The notes below the pieces were generated by a model. That model did no database searches. It was not told where the DNA came from and saw nothing but the letters and a program-made list of their open reading frames with translations. From positions 1 through 50,682 of the forward strand of contig NZ_JACJOO010000017.1 in assembly GCF_014695575.1 (NCBI RefSeq): a stretch of DNA of 50,682 nt, in the 5' to 3' direction. The DNA comes from Leptolyngbya sp. FACHB-8. Lineage in GTDB: Bacteria; Cyanobacteriota; Cyanobacteriia; Elainellales; Elainellaceae. This document shows, in pieces, positions 1 to 8,718 of this stretch (position 1 is its first letter; every line of letters starts with the position of its first letter). The translations under genes were made by a program, and so were the position numbers.

Positions 1-23
1 GGTTTCACAAAAACTGTCCGAAC

Positions 24-130
24 TAAGGAGATTTCCAGTAATGAAATTACCCCCAGAATGTTGGTGCTTTGCCCGCTTCGCGGGCAAAGCACCAACATTC
101 TGGGTAAATTCTTATGCAGAAACCTCCTAA
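24..130. repeat. 107-bp hairpin MITE, core type A (copy 1)
   Basis: The element begins TAAGGAGATTTCC and ends in the near reverse complement GAAACCTCCTAA. Between the ends lies a perfect 25-bp-arm hairpin with a TTC loop (centre near 83). An almost identical copy sits at 1332-1438. Three further copies, at 2368, 40968 and 49881, keep the ends and the 107-bp length but carry a different stem. It encodes nothing, so it would have to be mobilised in trans. Confidence 0.85.
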
Positions 131-415
131 TGTTATTTAAAGTTTTGTTTAAAGTGGCAGCCTCAAAAATTACAGGATTACGTTAGCCAAATTTAAGTAT
201 AGATTAAGCGATCGCAAGAGCTGAAACCCAACAGGTAAGGGCGTTATATGCAATGTCTCTATCTAAAGGGTTTCAGCTTACATAACTATTCTCCATAAAT
301 AATACAAATTAAATGACTGGGATTCTAACTGACCTTGCATAAACTCCGGAAAGCGGACGTGTAGTTGGGTAGGTGAAAACGCGATAGGTCTGTAGATGCT
401 ATCTGAGGTGCTGAT
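131..415. other. intergenic leader of the response regulator gene
   Basis: Together with the element at 24-130 this makes a 415-base stretch without a gene. I see no coding sequence in it. It should hold the promoter of the response regulator at 416, which has a GAGGTG ribosome binding site about 7 bases before its ATG. Confidence 0.5.
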
Positions 416-1120
416 ATGATTCGTGTCCTACTGGTAGACAATCAAGGTCTCGTCCGTGACGGAATCAAAGCATTGCTGAATCATGAACCCGACTTGGCTG
501 TAGTCGGCACAGCCGAAAATGGGAGAGAGGCATTAGAACAAATTGAAGTAACACAGCCAGATATCGTCCTCACGGATCTGAGTATGCCAGTTATGGGTGG
601 GAAAGAGACGACGCAGGCGATCGCCCAACGTTTCCCCACTGTCAAAGTTCTCATCTTAAGTACCTGTAACGACACACCATCTGTCATTGAAGCGTTGTAT
701 GCTGGAGCGAAAGGTTACCTCCTAAAAACGATGATTGCGGAGGAACTGGCCGACTCTATTCGCCTGGTTCATCGGGGTTATACACAACTGGCTCCCGGTC
801 TAATGGAAAAAATTCTGGATCAGGCCCTTCGTTCAGGGCTATCCCGTGGAGAGTCAGAATTACCCGCGATCGCCGAATTATCTGCCCGAGAAAGAGATGT
901 CTTGCGATTAATCGGCAAAGGCGCAACCAATAGCGAGATCGCTCAACAGTTATTTATTTCAGAAGGAACGGTAAAAACCTATGTGACCCGTTTATTTACA
1001 CGCCTCAATTTTAGAAACCGCTCAGAATTGGCGATCTACGCCAATTCTGTAGAATGGCACGACACCTGGAAGGCTGAAAGTGGTGGGGGCGATCGAACAC
1101 CCACATCCAACGCCTGTTGA
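416..1120 (+). CDS. NarL/LuxR-family response regulator
   Basis: This is a two-component transcription regulator of 234 residues, the normal length for the NarL family. Residues 1-120 form a receiver domain with the acidic D8, the phospho-acceptor D54 in LTDLSMP, and the LLKT lysine near 104. Residues about 150-215 form a LuxR-type helix-turn-helix (ELSARERDVLRLIGKGATN, then EIAQQLFISEGTVKTYV). A short hydrophilic tail follows. GAGGTG precedes the ATG at good spacing. No cognate kinase lies beside it; the large hybrid kinase at 33.6 kb ends in its own receiver. The target genes cannot be told from the sequence. The gene sits between two copies of the 107-bp hairpin element. Confidence 0.93.
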   Translation: MIRVLLVDNQGLVRDGIKALLNHEPDLAVVGTAENGREALEQIEVTQPDIVLTDLSMPVMGGKETTQAIAQRFPTVKVLILSTCNDTPSVIEALYAGAKGYLLKTMIAEELADSIRLVHRGYTQLAPGLMEKILDQALRSGLSRGESELPAIAELSARERDVLRLIGKGATNSEIAQQLFISEGTVKTYVTRLFTRLNFRNRSELAIYANSVEWHDTWKAESGGGDRTPTSNAC

Positions 1121-1510
1121 TCGGAATTTCAAGAGAAAAACTATTCCCTATCGTTAAGGATGGGTAAATCAAGTGAAACAGAAGGAGCGATACACCTGAT
1201 GATTGCAGTCAGCGGTTGTTCGTAACCTTGAACCCAGCATTAGTGATTTCCTTCAATCTACTGCACCGTTATCATTAGGTGAGTTGTCTAATGGTAGGGT
1301 GGTGATGCTTGCTTAAACAGAAGATGGTTTCTAAGAAGATTTCCAGTAATGAAATTACCCCCAGAATGTTGGTGCTTTGCCCGCTTCGCGGGCAAAGCAC
1401 CAACATTCTGGGTAAATTCTTATGCAGAAACCTCCTAAAGGCACATCAGTTGAAACAAAAGCAGAAGCAGAAGCACCAGTGGCTGTGATAATTGCGACTA
1501 CAGCGCATGA
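1121..1510. other. gene-free stretch holding a MITE and possible coding debris
   Basis: Apart from the 107-bp element at 1332-1438 there is no intact gene. Short open stretches either side look vaguely protein-like: about 36 codons ending near 1316, and about 24 codons from 1439 to the TAA near 1513. Neither has a start signal or recognisable family, so they may be debris of older genes or chance. Confidence 0.4.
1332..1438. repeat. 107-bp hairpin MITE, core type A (copy 2)
   Basis: This matches the copy at 24-130 over the full 107 bases, in the same orientation, with only a G-to-A difference in the left end (TAAGAAG for TAAGGAG). The perfect 25-bp stem with TTC loop is retained. Two near-identical copies 1.3 kb apart bracket the response regulator gene, so recombination between them could delete it. 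Confidence 0.85.
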
Positions 1511-1894
1511 TTAAGCACCGAGACCAGACGATGGAAGTGGACAGACTTCCATGGCTTGAATCAAGCCATGCTCAATGGTAAAACGGTGGCCAACGTGCTC
1601 ATCGGCAAGCACGGCCCCGACCAAATCGCGCACGACCTGATGCACCTCGACCAGGACCTGCCCAGCGTCCTCTGGGTAAAAGGCAATTGGCTCGACGGAT
1701 GGATTGATCTCACTCCACTGCTCTGTCCAGTAAGCGCGGACTTCCTCAGGCCCGTGAACAAAACCGCCTTTGAACGCCTTCGGCCAGGCCACATCGGGAG
1801 TCATAAGGGCGAGGGCGGCATCAATGTCACGCGCGTTGAAGGCCGCATACGCTGCGCGTAGCAGCTCGATTTCTGGTGCAGGTTGATTTGACAT
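1511..1894 (-). CDS. NTF2/SnoaL-like protein
   Basis: This 127-residue protein has the length and opening of a SnoaL-like or NTF2-like cone-fold domain. The start LLRAAYAAFNARDIDAALAL is the typical first helix, followed by TPDVAWP and a tryptophan-rich strand region (EVRAYWTEQWSEI), ending with a strand like HRFTIEHGLIQAMEV. Family members are small enzymes or ligand-binding proteins of very varied function, so no substrate can be assigned. The ATG lies 7 bases after the stop of the interrupted gene at 1901-2356 on the same strand, so the two were probably one transcript. The gene is markedly GC-rich and contains no HIP1 site, unlike its neighbours, which hints at horizontal acquisition. Confidence 0.85.
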   Translation of the reverse strand: MSNQPAPEIELLRAAYAAFNARDIDAALALMTPDVAWPKAFKGGFVHGPEEVRAYWTEQWSEINPSVEPIAFYPEDAGQVLVEVHQVVRDLVGAVLADEHVGHRFTIEHGLIQAMEVCPLPSSGLGA

Positions 1895-1900
1895 AGTAAT

Positions 1901-2356
1901 TCAATATACAACACCGCTTGCAAGCCGTCGAACGGTTCGGCCAGCGATTGGCGATCGCTCTGCATCTACCCAACTTGAAGGAATAGACTTCTCTCCCAAC
2001 GTGATCTCTATGCCACCCGGCAAAACTAAACTCTCTGCTTCAAGAAGTTGCTCTAAAATAACTTGTTCATCACTTGCAATACCAAATCAATGTGAAGCTG
2101 CACAGAATGAGAGTGGCAGCGGGTACCCGCCGCCACTCTCATTCTGTGCAGCTTCATATAAAACCGGTATAAGTTCTATTGGATTGTATTGAGCCAGTTG
2201 AGCCAAAACTAATCCAATTTCTAGATGTGTCATTTCTCCAGACAAACGGATCCTTGAAAAGGATTTACACTCTGGAACCGACCAAGGACAGGGAAATTTA
2301 CCTTCGTAGTAGGGTGTTTCCATAACCGCCTGCATCTGGGCCATGAGTTCATTCAT
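1901..2356 (-). pseudogene. small gene interrupted by an in-frame hairpin element
   Basis: Reading starts at the ATG at 2356 (MNELMAQMQAVME...) and runs in frame into a palindromic element at 2081-2168, which contributes about 30 codons and a TGA at 2087-2089. Beyond that TGA the same frame stays open (FGIASDEQVILEQLL...) to a TGA at 1901-1903. Removing the 88-bp element plus one copy of the flanking AT dinucleotide removes exactly 90 bp. This rejoins ...NPIELI to ASDEQVILEQ... and gives a protein of about 121 residues. The family is not recognised. As it stands the gene makes a shortened protein with an element-encoded tail. Confidence 0.7.
2081..2168. mobile_element. 88-bp hairpin element inside a gene
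   Basis: The ends ACC...GGT form imperfect inverted repeats, and the centre is a long perfect stem (GAAGCTGCACAGAATGAGAG with its complement) around a GC-rich loop near 2122. It is flanked by AT on both sides (2079-2080 and 2169-2170), consistent with a 2-bp target duplication. It interrupts the minus-strand gene at 1901-2356. Confidence 0.7.
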
Positions 2357-2367
2357 GCTTACACTTC

Positions 2368-2474
2368 TAAGGAGATTTCCAGATAAGAACTTCCCCATTA
2401 TTTGGAAAAAAGGCGCGGCTTCGCCGCGCCTTTTTTCCAAATAATGGGGATATTGTTTCCCAGAAATCTCCTAA
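2368..2474. repeat. 107-bp hairpin MITE, core type B (copy 1)
   Basis: It has the same TAAGGAGATTTCCAG left end and AGAAATCTCCTAA right end as the type A copies, and the same 107-bp length. The core is different: a 27-bp perfect stem containing GGAAAAAAGGCGCGGC with a TTC loop. It lies 12 bp upstream of the interrupted gene's start codon and just beyond the 3' end of the AAA gene at 2495, so it could act as a terminator or mRNA-end hairpin between them. Confidence 0.85.
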
Positions 2475-2494
2475 AAACCTAAACACAGTGTTTT

Positions 2495-4270
2495 CTATAG
2501 GCAACGGCAGAAGTATTGGCGATAGAGCTGACATCTGGGGACTCCATCATTACCAACAAGTTTTATGAGCCCCATACTGCTGAGTTTGAAGGCTTGCTCG
2601 GAGGGCAATCGCACTGGGGTGTTGTGGAATACGACCTCTCGAAATGCCTGCATCAAGGGTGGATTCTGTTCGAGATTGCTGAGATGACGACGGAGATGAT
2701 CGGCATAGATGCCACCTTCTGTTGGCGCGGTCTGCAAGAGTTGCTCTAGGCTCAAATTTAGGTGGGCGATCGCATAGAGTGCCAGTCGAATCAAGAAGGG
2801 ATGTCCTCCGACTAACCCCATTAACGCTTGAATCATCTCTGGTTGCTGGGGAAGACCGTATCGCTGCACCAGTTCCCCGACCTGACTGGTTGTAAATTCG
2901 GGTAGCTCAATGGGTAGTCCTACATTAAACGGAGACTTGTTTACATCGAGCGGGATATAAACCTCGGTGGAATGAACCACGATCAGACGAATATTTTTCC
3001 AGATCTCTCGCCGTTTCGCCTCTTCATGCAAAGCACGTAGCAATCCGAAGAAATCATCAGCAATTTCAAGACTGGCAAAGACGCGATCGACCTCATCTAA
3101 TCCCAATGTTAAGGGAGTAGCCAGCTGCGGCAGTAAATACTGTTCAAAATAGGCTTTACAGCACTGGTTACTGCCAATCAAATCGGCAAGCTGCCAATGC
3201 TTTGCCAATTGCTCTGGATCAAGAAGCCCCAATTCCAGACTGACACTGGCACAAAACCACTGGAGAAATGTATCTGAATTGTTGAAGATGCGCTGATTAG
3301 CAAGTTGGAAGCTCAACGGCACAATCCGAGATCCCTGCTGTTCTGCTTGATGTAATATCCGCGCCATCAATGAGGTTTTTCCCATCTGCCGGGGCGCTTT
3401 AATCCGAATCAGGGCACCAGGTTGGGCGATCGCCTCATAACACAGTGTCTCAATAGGAGGACGCTGGATGTAAAGTCTCGACTCAAGATCCATCTGTCCC
3501 CCTGGAATTTCAGGAGAAGCGGTCGGCAGGGGCGGAGTAGGGGCACGAGTCGCTGGAGCCGTAAGCTGTGCCCAAGGGATAGCTAGCTCATGAGCCGGTA
3601 GCGCCATGCGCCGCTGATTGAATACGTCCAACAGTGCTGACGCTAAACGCGTGGGCGGCTCAGAGAGTTGCCATTGCCACGGCTGGCTTTCCTGCAAATA
3701 ATTCAGCAGATCGAATGGCAATCGCTGTATCCAGGGCAGATTAATCGCGATGGGTAAGATAGTGGGTCGCTGTGTCTTATCCCATAACTCTCTGGCTAGC
3801 TGAACATTGGCCAGGGTTGCTTCGCTAACAGCTGATGGCTCGGTTAATAACAGCAGCCAATAGTCAAAGGATTGTAAGGTTTCCGCTAGTAGGAGGGGCG
3901 TTGGAGCGATCGCCACCTGATATGAAGTCTGAGCAAAATACTGCTGGATCTGAGCCGATAACTCGACACAACCCACATCACCACTAATTAAAACTGTCGC
4001 AGCATATTCCTGGGCTGCCGGTTCCTCTACCTGCTCCCCTAGCGGCTCAGCGTCCAGATCCACAAGATCGCGCCAGTCTTGTCCTAAGGCTTGAGAAAGT
4101 TCTACAAAATTTACGAAGTCTACGGATTTGCCGTTGAGGAAATGGCTAACGGTCGATTGGGCAATCTTCAAGTGCTCGGCCAGAATGCGCTGGCTGGGAA
4201 AGCCATTGCGCAACAGGGACAGCTTGATACGAGAGATGCAAGATTGACGAAGTCTGAGCGATCGCGGCAT
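2495..4270 (-). CDS. HTH plus AAA-like ATPase protein
   Basis: This protein of about 591 residues starts at ATG 4270; a GTG at 4282 would add four residues. Residues 1-60 form an XRE-like helix-turn-helix (LAEHLKIAQSTVSHFLNGKS). Residues about 85-190 look like an alpha/beta TIR-like module (VLISGDVGCVELSAQI ... FDYWLLLLTEPS). A proline-rich linker follows, then a cyanobacterial AAA-like (AAA_35) ATPase with Walker A APRQMGKTSLMA near 300 and Walker B TLGLDEVDRVF near 395. The family is typical of cyanobacterial signalling or conflict proteins; the partner is unknown. It is divergent from the AAA-WD40 gene at 4626, whose ATPase domain is related. The TIR-like reading is tentative. Confidence 0.85.
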   Translation of the reverse strand: MPRSLRLRQSCISRIKLSLLRNGFPSQRILAEHLKIAQSTVSHFLNGKSVDFVNFVELSQALGQDWRDLVDLDAEPLGEQVEEPAAQEYAATVLISGDVGCVELSAQIQQYFAQTSYQVAIAPTPLLLAETLQSFDYWLLLLTEPSAVSEATLANVQLARELWDKTQRPTILPIAINLPWIQRLPFDLLNYLQESQPWQWQLSEPPTRLASALLDVFNQRRMALPAHELAIPWAQLTAPATRAPTPPLPTASPEIPGGQMDLESRLYIQRPPIETLCYEAIAQPGALIRIKAPRQMGKTSLMARILHQAEQQGSRIVPLSFQLANQRIFNNSDTFLQWFCASVSLELGLLDPEQLAKHWQLADLIGSNQCCKAYFEQYLLPQLATPLTLGLDEVDRVFASLEIADDFFGLLRALHEEAKRREIWKNIRLIVVHSTEVYIPLDVNKSPFNVGLPIELPEFTTSQVGELVQRYGLPQQPEMIQALMGLVGGHPFLIRLALYAIAHLNLSLEQLLQTAPTEGGIYADHLRRHLSNLEQNPPLMQAFREVVFHNTPVRLPSEQAFKLSSMGLIKLVGNDGVPRCQLYRQYFCRCL

Positions 4271-4625
4271 GGCAGAAATCACAGTAGGCCTGGTCAGCGT
4301 ATCCCATTAGCGCATGAATGCAGGGTTCAAGATCGGATAGCATTTTGATGAAATTCTAGCTTGTATCGCAATATGGCAGGGGCGATCGCCTGCTCACGTA
4401 CAAATCATAGTAGGCCGTGCTTTAAAGCAGAACCTGGTTTTCTGGCCACATATAAAAACTACAATTCAAGCTGGATATGCTATTGCTGACATCTCAATAA
4501 AGTCGATGGCAAGTCAATCACAATTCGAAGTTCTCCCTCCTGAACTCATCAATTGATCGAGTTTCATAGGAAATGACAACGGATTCCCTCGGAATCTATT
4601 CCTCTCATTTCTCGTCTAAATCGCT
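4271..4625. promoter_or_regulatory. divergent promoter region between two AAA genes
   Basis: This 355-bp gap separates two divergent starts, at 4270 (minus) and 4626 (plus), and so must hold both promoters. I see no coding sequence and no clear -35/-10 pair that I would commit to. The HTH domain of the minus-strand gene makes this gap a possible self-regulatory target. Confidence 0.4.
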
Positions 4626-7600
4626 ATGGCTGCACAAAAAGATCACGCTGCGATCGCTACCTACTACCAGGCCGGCGGCACTCTACCTGAACATGCTGCT
4701 ACTTATGTTAAGCGGCAAGCTGACCTTGATTTGTATCAGGGGTTAAAAGCGGGAGAGTTCTGCTATGTTCTGAATTCTCGGCAAATGGGCAAATCGAGTC
4801 TTCAGGTGCAGGTGATGAATCGCTTGCAGGCGGAAGGAATTGCCTGCGTCACGATCGATATTTCAGATATTGGCAATCAGGTGTCGCTAGAGCAGTGGTA
4901 TGGCGGCGTTGCCTATAAGCTGGCGAGCAGTCTGAATGTATTCACTTCTAAAGAATTCATGGGCTGGTGGAGCGATCGCGCCTCGCTTTCACCTGTGCAG
5001 CGGTTGAGTCAGTTGATTGAAGAAATTCTGCTGAAGCAATCACAGCCCATTGTCGTTTTCATTGATGAAATTGACAGTATTCTGAGCTTTCGTGACTCAC
5101 TGGATGATTTCTTTGTGCTGATTCGTGCTTGCTACAACAAACGAGCGCATCACCCCGCTTATCGGCATTTAACGTTTGCATTGTTGGGTGTTGCCACCCC
5201 TAGCGATCTGATCAGCGACACCCACCGCACCCCCTTCAATATTGGTCGAGCCATTGATTTGCAGGGATTTGCTGAGCACGAAGCGCAAGTTTTATCAGAG
5301 GGATTGACAGAAATCGTTGACGCGCCTCAAACAGCATTGCATGAAATTTTGCGCTGGACGGGTGGACAACCGTTTCTAACGCAAAAGGTGTGTCAATTGG
5401 TGGTGCAGGAGTGGAGGAGTGAAGCAACAGATCATTTCACTACTTCATTGCTTCATGACTCGATCGAGCGCCTCATTCAAACCTACATAATCGACAATTG
5501 GGAAGCACAGGATTATCCTGAGCATTTCAAAACCATTCGCGATCGCCTACTGCGGAATGAGCAACGGGCCGGTCGATTATTGGGGCTTTATCAACAGATA
5601 TTACTGGCTCCAGATCGGTCGATTCCAGCCGATGATTCGGCCGAGCAGATGGCGCTGAAGCTGTCTGGGCTAGTGGTGCAGCGTCAGGGCAAAGTGTGGG
5701 TTGCTAACCGGATTTATGAAACAGTGTTTGATGTCGCCTGGGTCAGTGAGCAGTTGGGTAATCTGCGAATTTACAATGATGCGATCGCCGCCTGGATATC
5801 TTCCGAGCGAGAGGATGGCTCTCGACTATTGCGGGGACAGACTTTGCGAGAAGCGCTGGATTGGGCAGCAGGAAAGAGTTTAAGCGATGAAGATTACCAA
5901 TTTTTGGCAGCGAGTCAGGAAGCTGAAAATCGCACCATTCAATTAGAAAAGCTGGAGGTTCAGATCGGTTGGGATATTGAAAAACAGGAAAAGGAAACGA
6001 TTGCCAAAGCGAATCAAATTTTGACGGTTGCTAACCATCAAGCCAAACGCCGAATACAAGTTGGTTCACTGATTCTGGCTGTTTCTGTGGTGGGAGCGGC
6101 AATCGCGGGCACCTTTGCCAGTGTTGCCCTGCAAAAGCAGCAGACTGCCCTGGCAGGAACTCGCTTGGAGCGACAAGGGATGAAGGTTTTGCGTCAGTTT
6201 GAAACCTCTGAACTGGATGCTTTAGTCTCAGCCATGGAGGCTGGGCAGGAGCTAAACCAACTGGTGAAAAGCGATCGCCCCTGGTCTGAATATCCAGCAA
6301 CCAGCCCAATTCTGGCGCTACAAAATGTTTTAAGTCAAATTCATGAACAAAATCGGTTTACAGGCTTTCCGGTCAACCTGGGTGCAGCCGAATTTAGCCC
6401 CGATGGAGAGCTGGTCATCACGGCTTCTGCCTCTTCCTCCATAGATGTGCAATCAACAGCTCAATTGTGGACGACGCAAGGAACCTTGATTGCCAACCTG
6501 GGAGATCACGGGGGAACAGAGGTAGCAATGGGGTTTAGTCCTGATGGTCAATTGCTAGCTACATCTGGGTTTGATGGCAAAATTCGACTCTGGAATCGAC
6601 AGGGCGATCGCCTTCGGGAGTTGCAACAGCCCGGAAACCGTCAGGTGTTTACTCTGGCGTTTAGTCCTAATGGTGAATCCCTTGCCGCGGCGAGTTCTCA
6701 AACCGTTGATGTTTGGTCGTCTCAAGGGAACTATCAGTTCAAACTAGAGGGCTTTGAGGGTAACATCCATACTGTGCAATTCAGCCCGGATGGGCAACAT
6801 CTAGCGGCAATTGATGAGCAGGGCAATGTGAAAATTAGCTCGCTCAATGGGCAAAACCTCACTACCTTCAAGGCATCTGTTCCCCTGAACATGCAGTGGA
6901 GTTCCAATAGTGAGTATTTATTAACCGTTGGCCGGGAAGGAAACACGGAAGTCTGGACAGTGAAGGGCGATCGCCTCAGCGAGATTAAGGTTCCAGGTGG
7001 CGGCAATGGCTCCTATAAGTCCATTGCGGATGCTCAATTTACATCCAGCAATGAAATCGTTGTTGTCACCGTCAATGGAGAATTGAGCTACTGGACGCCC
7101 CAAGGGAAGCAACTACCGCCCAGGATTCCTAGAATTCCTCCTCAGCCTTTAACCCTTGTTCCGGTGGAGGCAAATTTGCAACTGAGTCCTCAGGGCGATC
7201 GCTTGATTTTTAGTAATTTCCCCGGCACCATCTACTTGTTGCAACAGATCGAGTCCATGCAACCGATTGCCTCAACGCTGAAGGGACAAGGCAGAATTTT
7301 GAATGCCTGGTTTAGCCCAGAGGGCGATCGCCTGCTCACCTTTTCCAGCACAGGCACCGTTCAGGACTGGAACCTGCAAGCGCAGAATCAACACCAGTTA
7401 GCAGGGATTGCACCCGGCACAACCCTCTTCTCAGACCTGAATGGACAATCGCAGCGCATCCTAAGCGTCAATAATCAGGACGGCAGTGCCCTTTTGTGGG
7501 ATCTGGCAGGACGACAACAGGCAACGCTGAATGTATCGGGTCAGTCTTCTCCCCATACTCAGTTCAGCCAGGATGGTCAGGTGATGGCGATCGCGGGCAG

Positions 7601-8462
7601 AGAAGGCTTAATTCGCCTGTGGAATCCACAAGGTCAACTGATCCAAGAACTAACAGACAGCCTCCCCTCCCCTGCCTCTCTTGCCCTTAGCCACAATGGT
7701 AGCCACATTGCCGCTGCTACCGCCAATAATCAGATTAACCTCTGGACTCGTGAGGGAGAATTGCTACTGCAAACGCGCACACCATCTCAGGCTTCCATCA
7801 ATGCTCTGAGCCTCAGTCCAAGGGGAAATTATCTGGCGGTGGGTCAGATGGATGGCCAGATGACGCTGTGGTCGGCCAAAGGAGAAGTTTTGGCAACGCT
7901 CAAAGCCCATGAGCAAGATATTATCGCAATGCAGTTTAGCCCCGATGAGCAACACCTAATCACCACAGGTCTAGAAGGAACGGTGAAAATTTGGACGCCT
8001 CAAGGAAAGCTGGTCAAAACACTATCTCAGTTTCAACCAGATGTTTACCTGATTAAATTCAGCCCGGATGGCAACTACTTTGCTACCTCTGGAGCGAACG
8101 GCAGCATTAAGCTGTGGAATCGCCAGGGGCAACTCATCACCGATTTTACAGGCAATACAGACACAACCTTCCGAATGGAATTTAGCCCCGATAGCCGCAG
8201 TCTTGCCACCGTTGCTAACAACACGCTAAAGCTGTGGACATTAGAAGGAAACTTGCTGAGCAACATCACTGTCCCAGAAGGCATTCACAATATCAGCTTC
8301 AGCAACGATGGAAAAACAATTTTCACCATTGGTACTAGCACTACAGTGCACCATTGGCAGGTTGCCAGTTTGCCAAATCTCCTAGACCGTGGCTGCGATT
8401 GGTTAGACGGCTATTTCAATCACCATCCAGACTTACGCGCTAAGCTCAGATGTTCCACCTGA
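4626..8462 (+). CDS. AAA-like ATPase fused to WD40 repeats
   Basis: This is a 1278-residue protein. Residues about 10-400 are an AAA_35-type ATPase with Walker [14 protein letters not shown] near 58 and Walker [14 protein letters not shown] near 145. A coiled segment (about 435-470) leads to one hydrophobic helix ([20 protein letters not shown], about 480-500). Residues about 575-1250 hold roughly fourteen WD40-like blades, each with F-SPDG and a later LW (for example [20 protein letters not shown]). Such proteins are common in filamentous cyanobacteria and are thought to be signalling or effector-control NTPases. Here it lies next to the CIS locus and divergent from a second AAA_35 gene. No catalytic effector domain is visible. 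Confidence 0.92.
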   Translation: MAAQKDHAAIATYYQAGGTLPEHAATYVKRQADLDLYQGLKAGEFCYVLNSRQMGKSSLQVQVMNRLQAEGIACVTIDISDIGNQVSLEQWYGGVAYKLASSLNVFTSKEFMGWWSDRASLSPVQRLSQLIEEILLKQSQPIVVFIDEIDSILSFRDSLDDFFVLIRACYNKRAHHPAYRHLTFALLGVATPSDLISDTHRTPFNIGRAIDLQGFAEHEAQVLSEGLTEIVDAPQTALHEILRWTGGQPFLTQKVCQLVVQEWRSEATDHFTTSLLHDSIERLIQTYIIDNWEAQDYPEHFKTIRDRLLRNEQRAGRLLGLYQQILLAPDRSIPADDSAEQMALKLSGLVVQRQGKVWVANRIYETVFDVAWVSEQLGNLRIYNDAIAAWISSEREDGSRLLRGQTLREALDWAAGKSLSDEDYQFLAASQEAENRTIQLEKLEVQIGWDIEKQEKETIAKANQILTVANHQAKRRIQVGSLILAVSVVGAAIAGTFASVALQKQQTALAGTRLERQGMKVLRQFETSELDALVSAMEAGQELNQLVKSDRPWSEYPATSPILALQNVLSQIHEQNRFTGFPVNLGAAEFSPDGELVITASASSSIDVQSTAQLWTTQGTLIANLGDHGGTEVAMGFSPDGQLLATSGFDGKIRLWNRQGDRLRELQQPGNRQVFTLAFSPNGESLAAASSQTVDVWSSQGNYQFKLEGFEGNIHTVQFSPDGQHLAAIDEQGNVKISSLNGQNLTTFKASVPLNMQWSSNSEYLLTVGREGNTEVWTVKGDRLSEIKVPGGGNGSYKSIADAQFTSSNEIVVVTVNGELSYWTPQGKQLPPRIPRIPPQPLTLVPVEANLQLSPQGDRLIFSNFPGTIYLLQQIESMQPIASTLKGQGRILNAWFSPEGDRLLTFSSTGTVQDWNLQAQNQHQLAGIAPGTTLFSDLNGQSQRILSVNNQDGSALLWDLAGRQQATLNVSGQSSPHTQFSQDGQVMAIAGREGLIRLWNPQGQLIQELTDSLPSPASLALSHNGSHIAAATANNQINLWTREGELLLQTRTPSQASINALSLSPRGNYLAVGQMDGQMTLWSAKGEVLATLKAHEQDIIAMQFSPDEQHLITTGLEGTVKIWTPQGKLVKTLSQFQPDVYLIKFSPDGNYFATSGANGSIKLWNRQGQLITDFTGNTDTTFRMEFSPDSRSLATVANNTLKLWTLEGNLLSNITVPEGIHNISFSNDGKTIFTIGTSTTVHHWQVASLPNLLDRGCDWLDGYFNHHPDLRAKLRCST

Positions 8463-8718
8463 ACTGGAGGAGCCTGGTTCATTGCTGTGCGTGGTGTGTG
8501 ATGGTGCCCATTACGCACGATGCACAGCTAAGGTTGGGTGAGCAATTCAACCAGCTGACTACCGATCCTCTCAGTTGTGCCGTTTCTGTCTATCACCCCA
8601 AATTCTGTGGATCGCAAGAAATTTTCTTCAGATTATTCCGCGTTGGTGCGATCGCAAGAAATCTTTCAGATTATTTTAGATACGAGATGCTGGTAGCGAT
8701 CGCAGCCCCACCACTCAC

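Noticed and set aside
1205-1316. Possible short coding remnant (VVRNLEPSISDFLQSTA)
   Set aside because: Protein-like but with no start, no known family, and bounded by stops; kept only as possible debris.
4626-8462. WD40-AAA gene as a CIS structural gene
   Set aside because: Such proteins are common in cyanobacteria without CIS; proximity alone does not make it a component.
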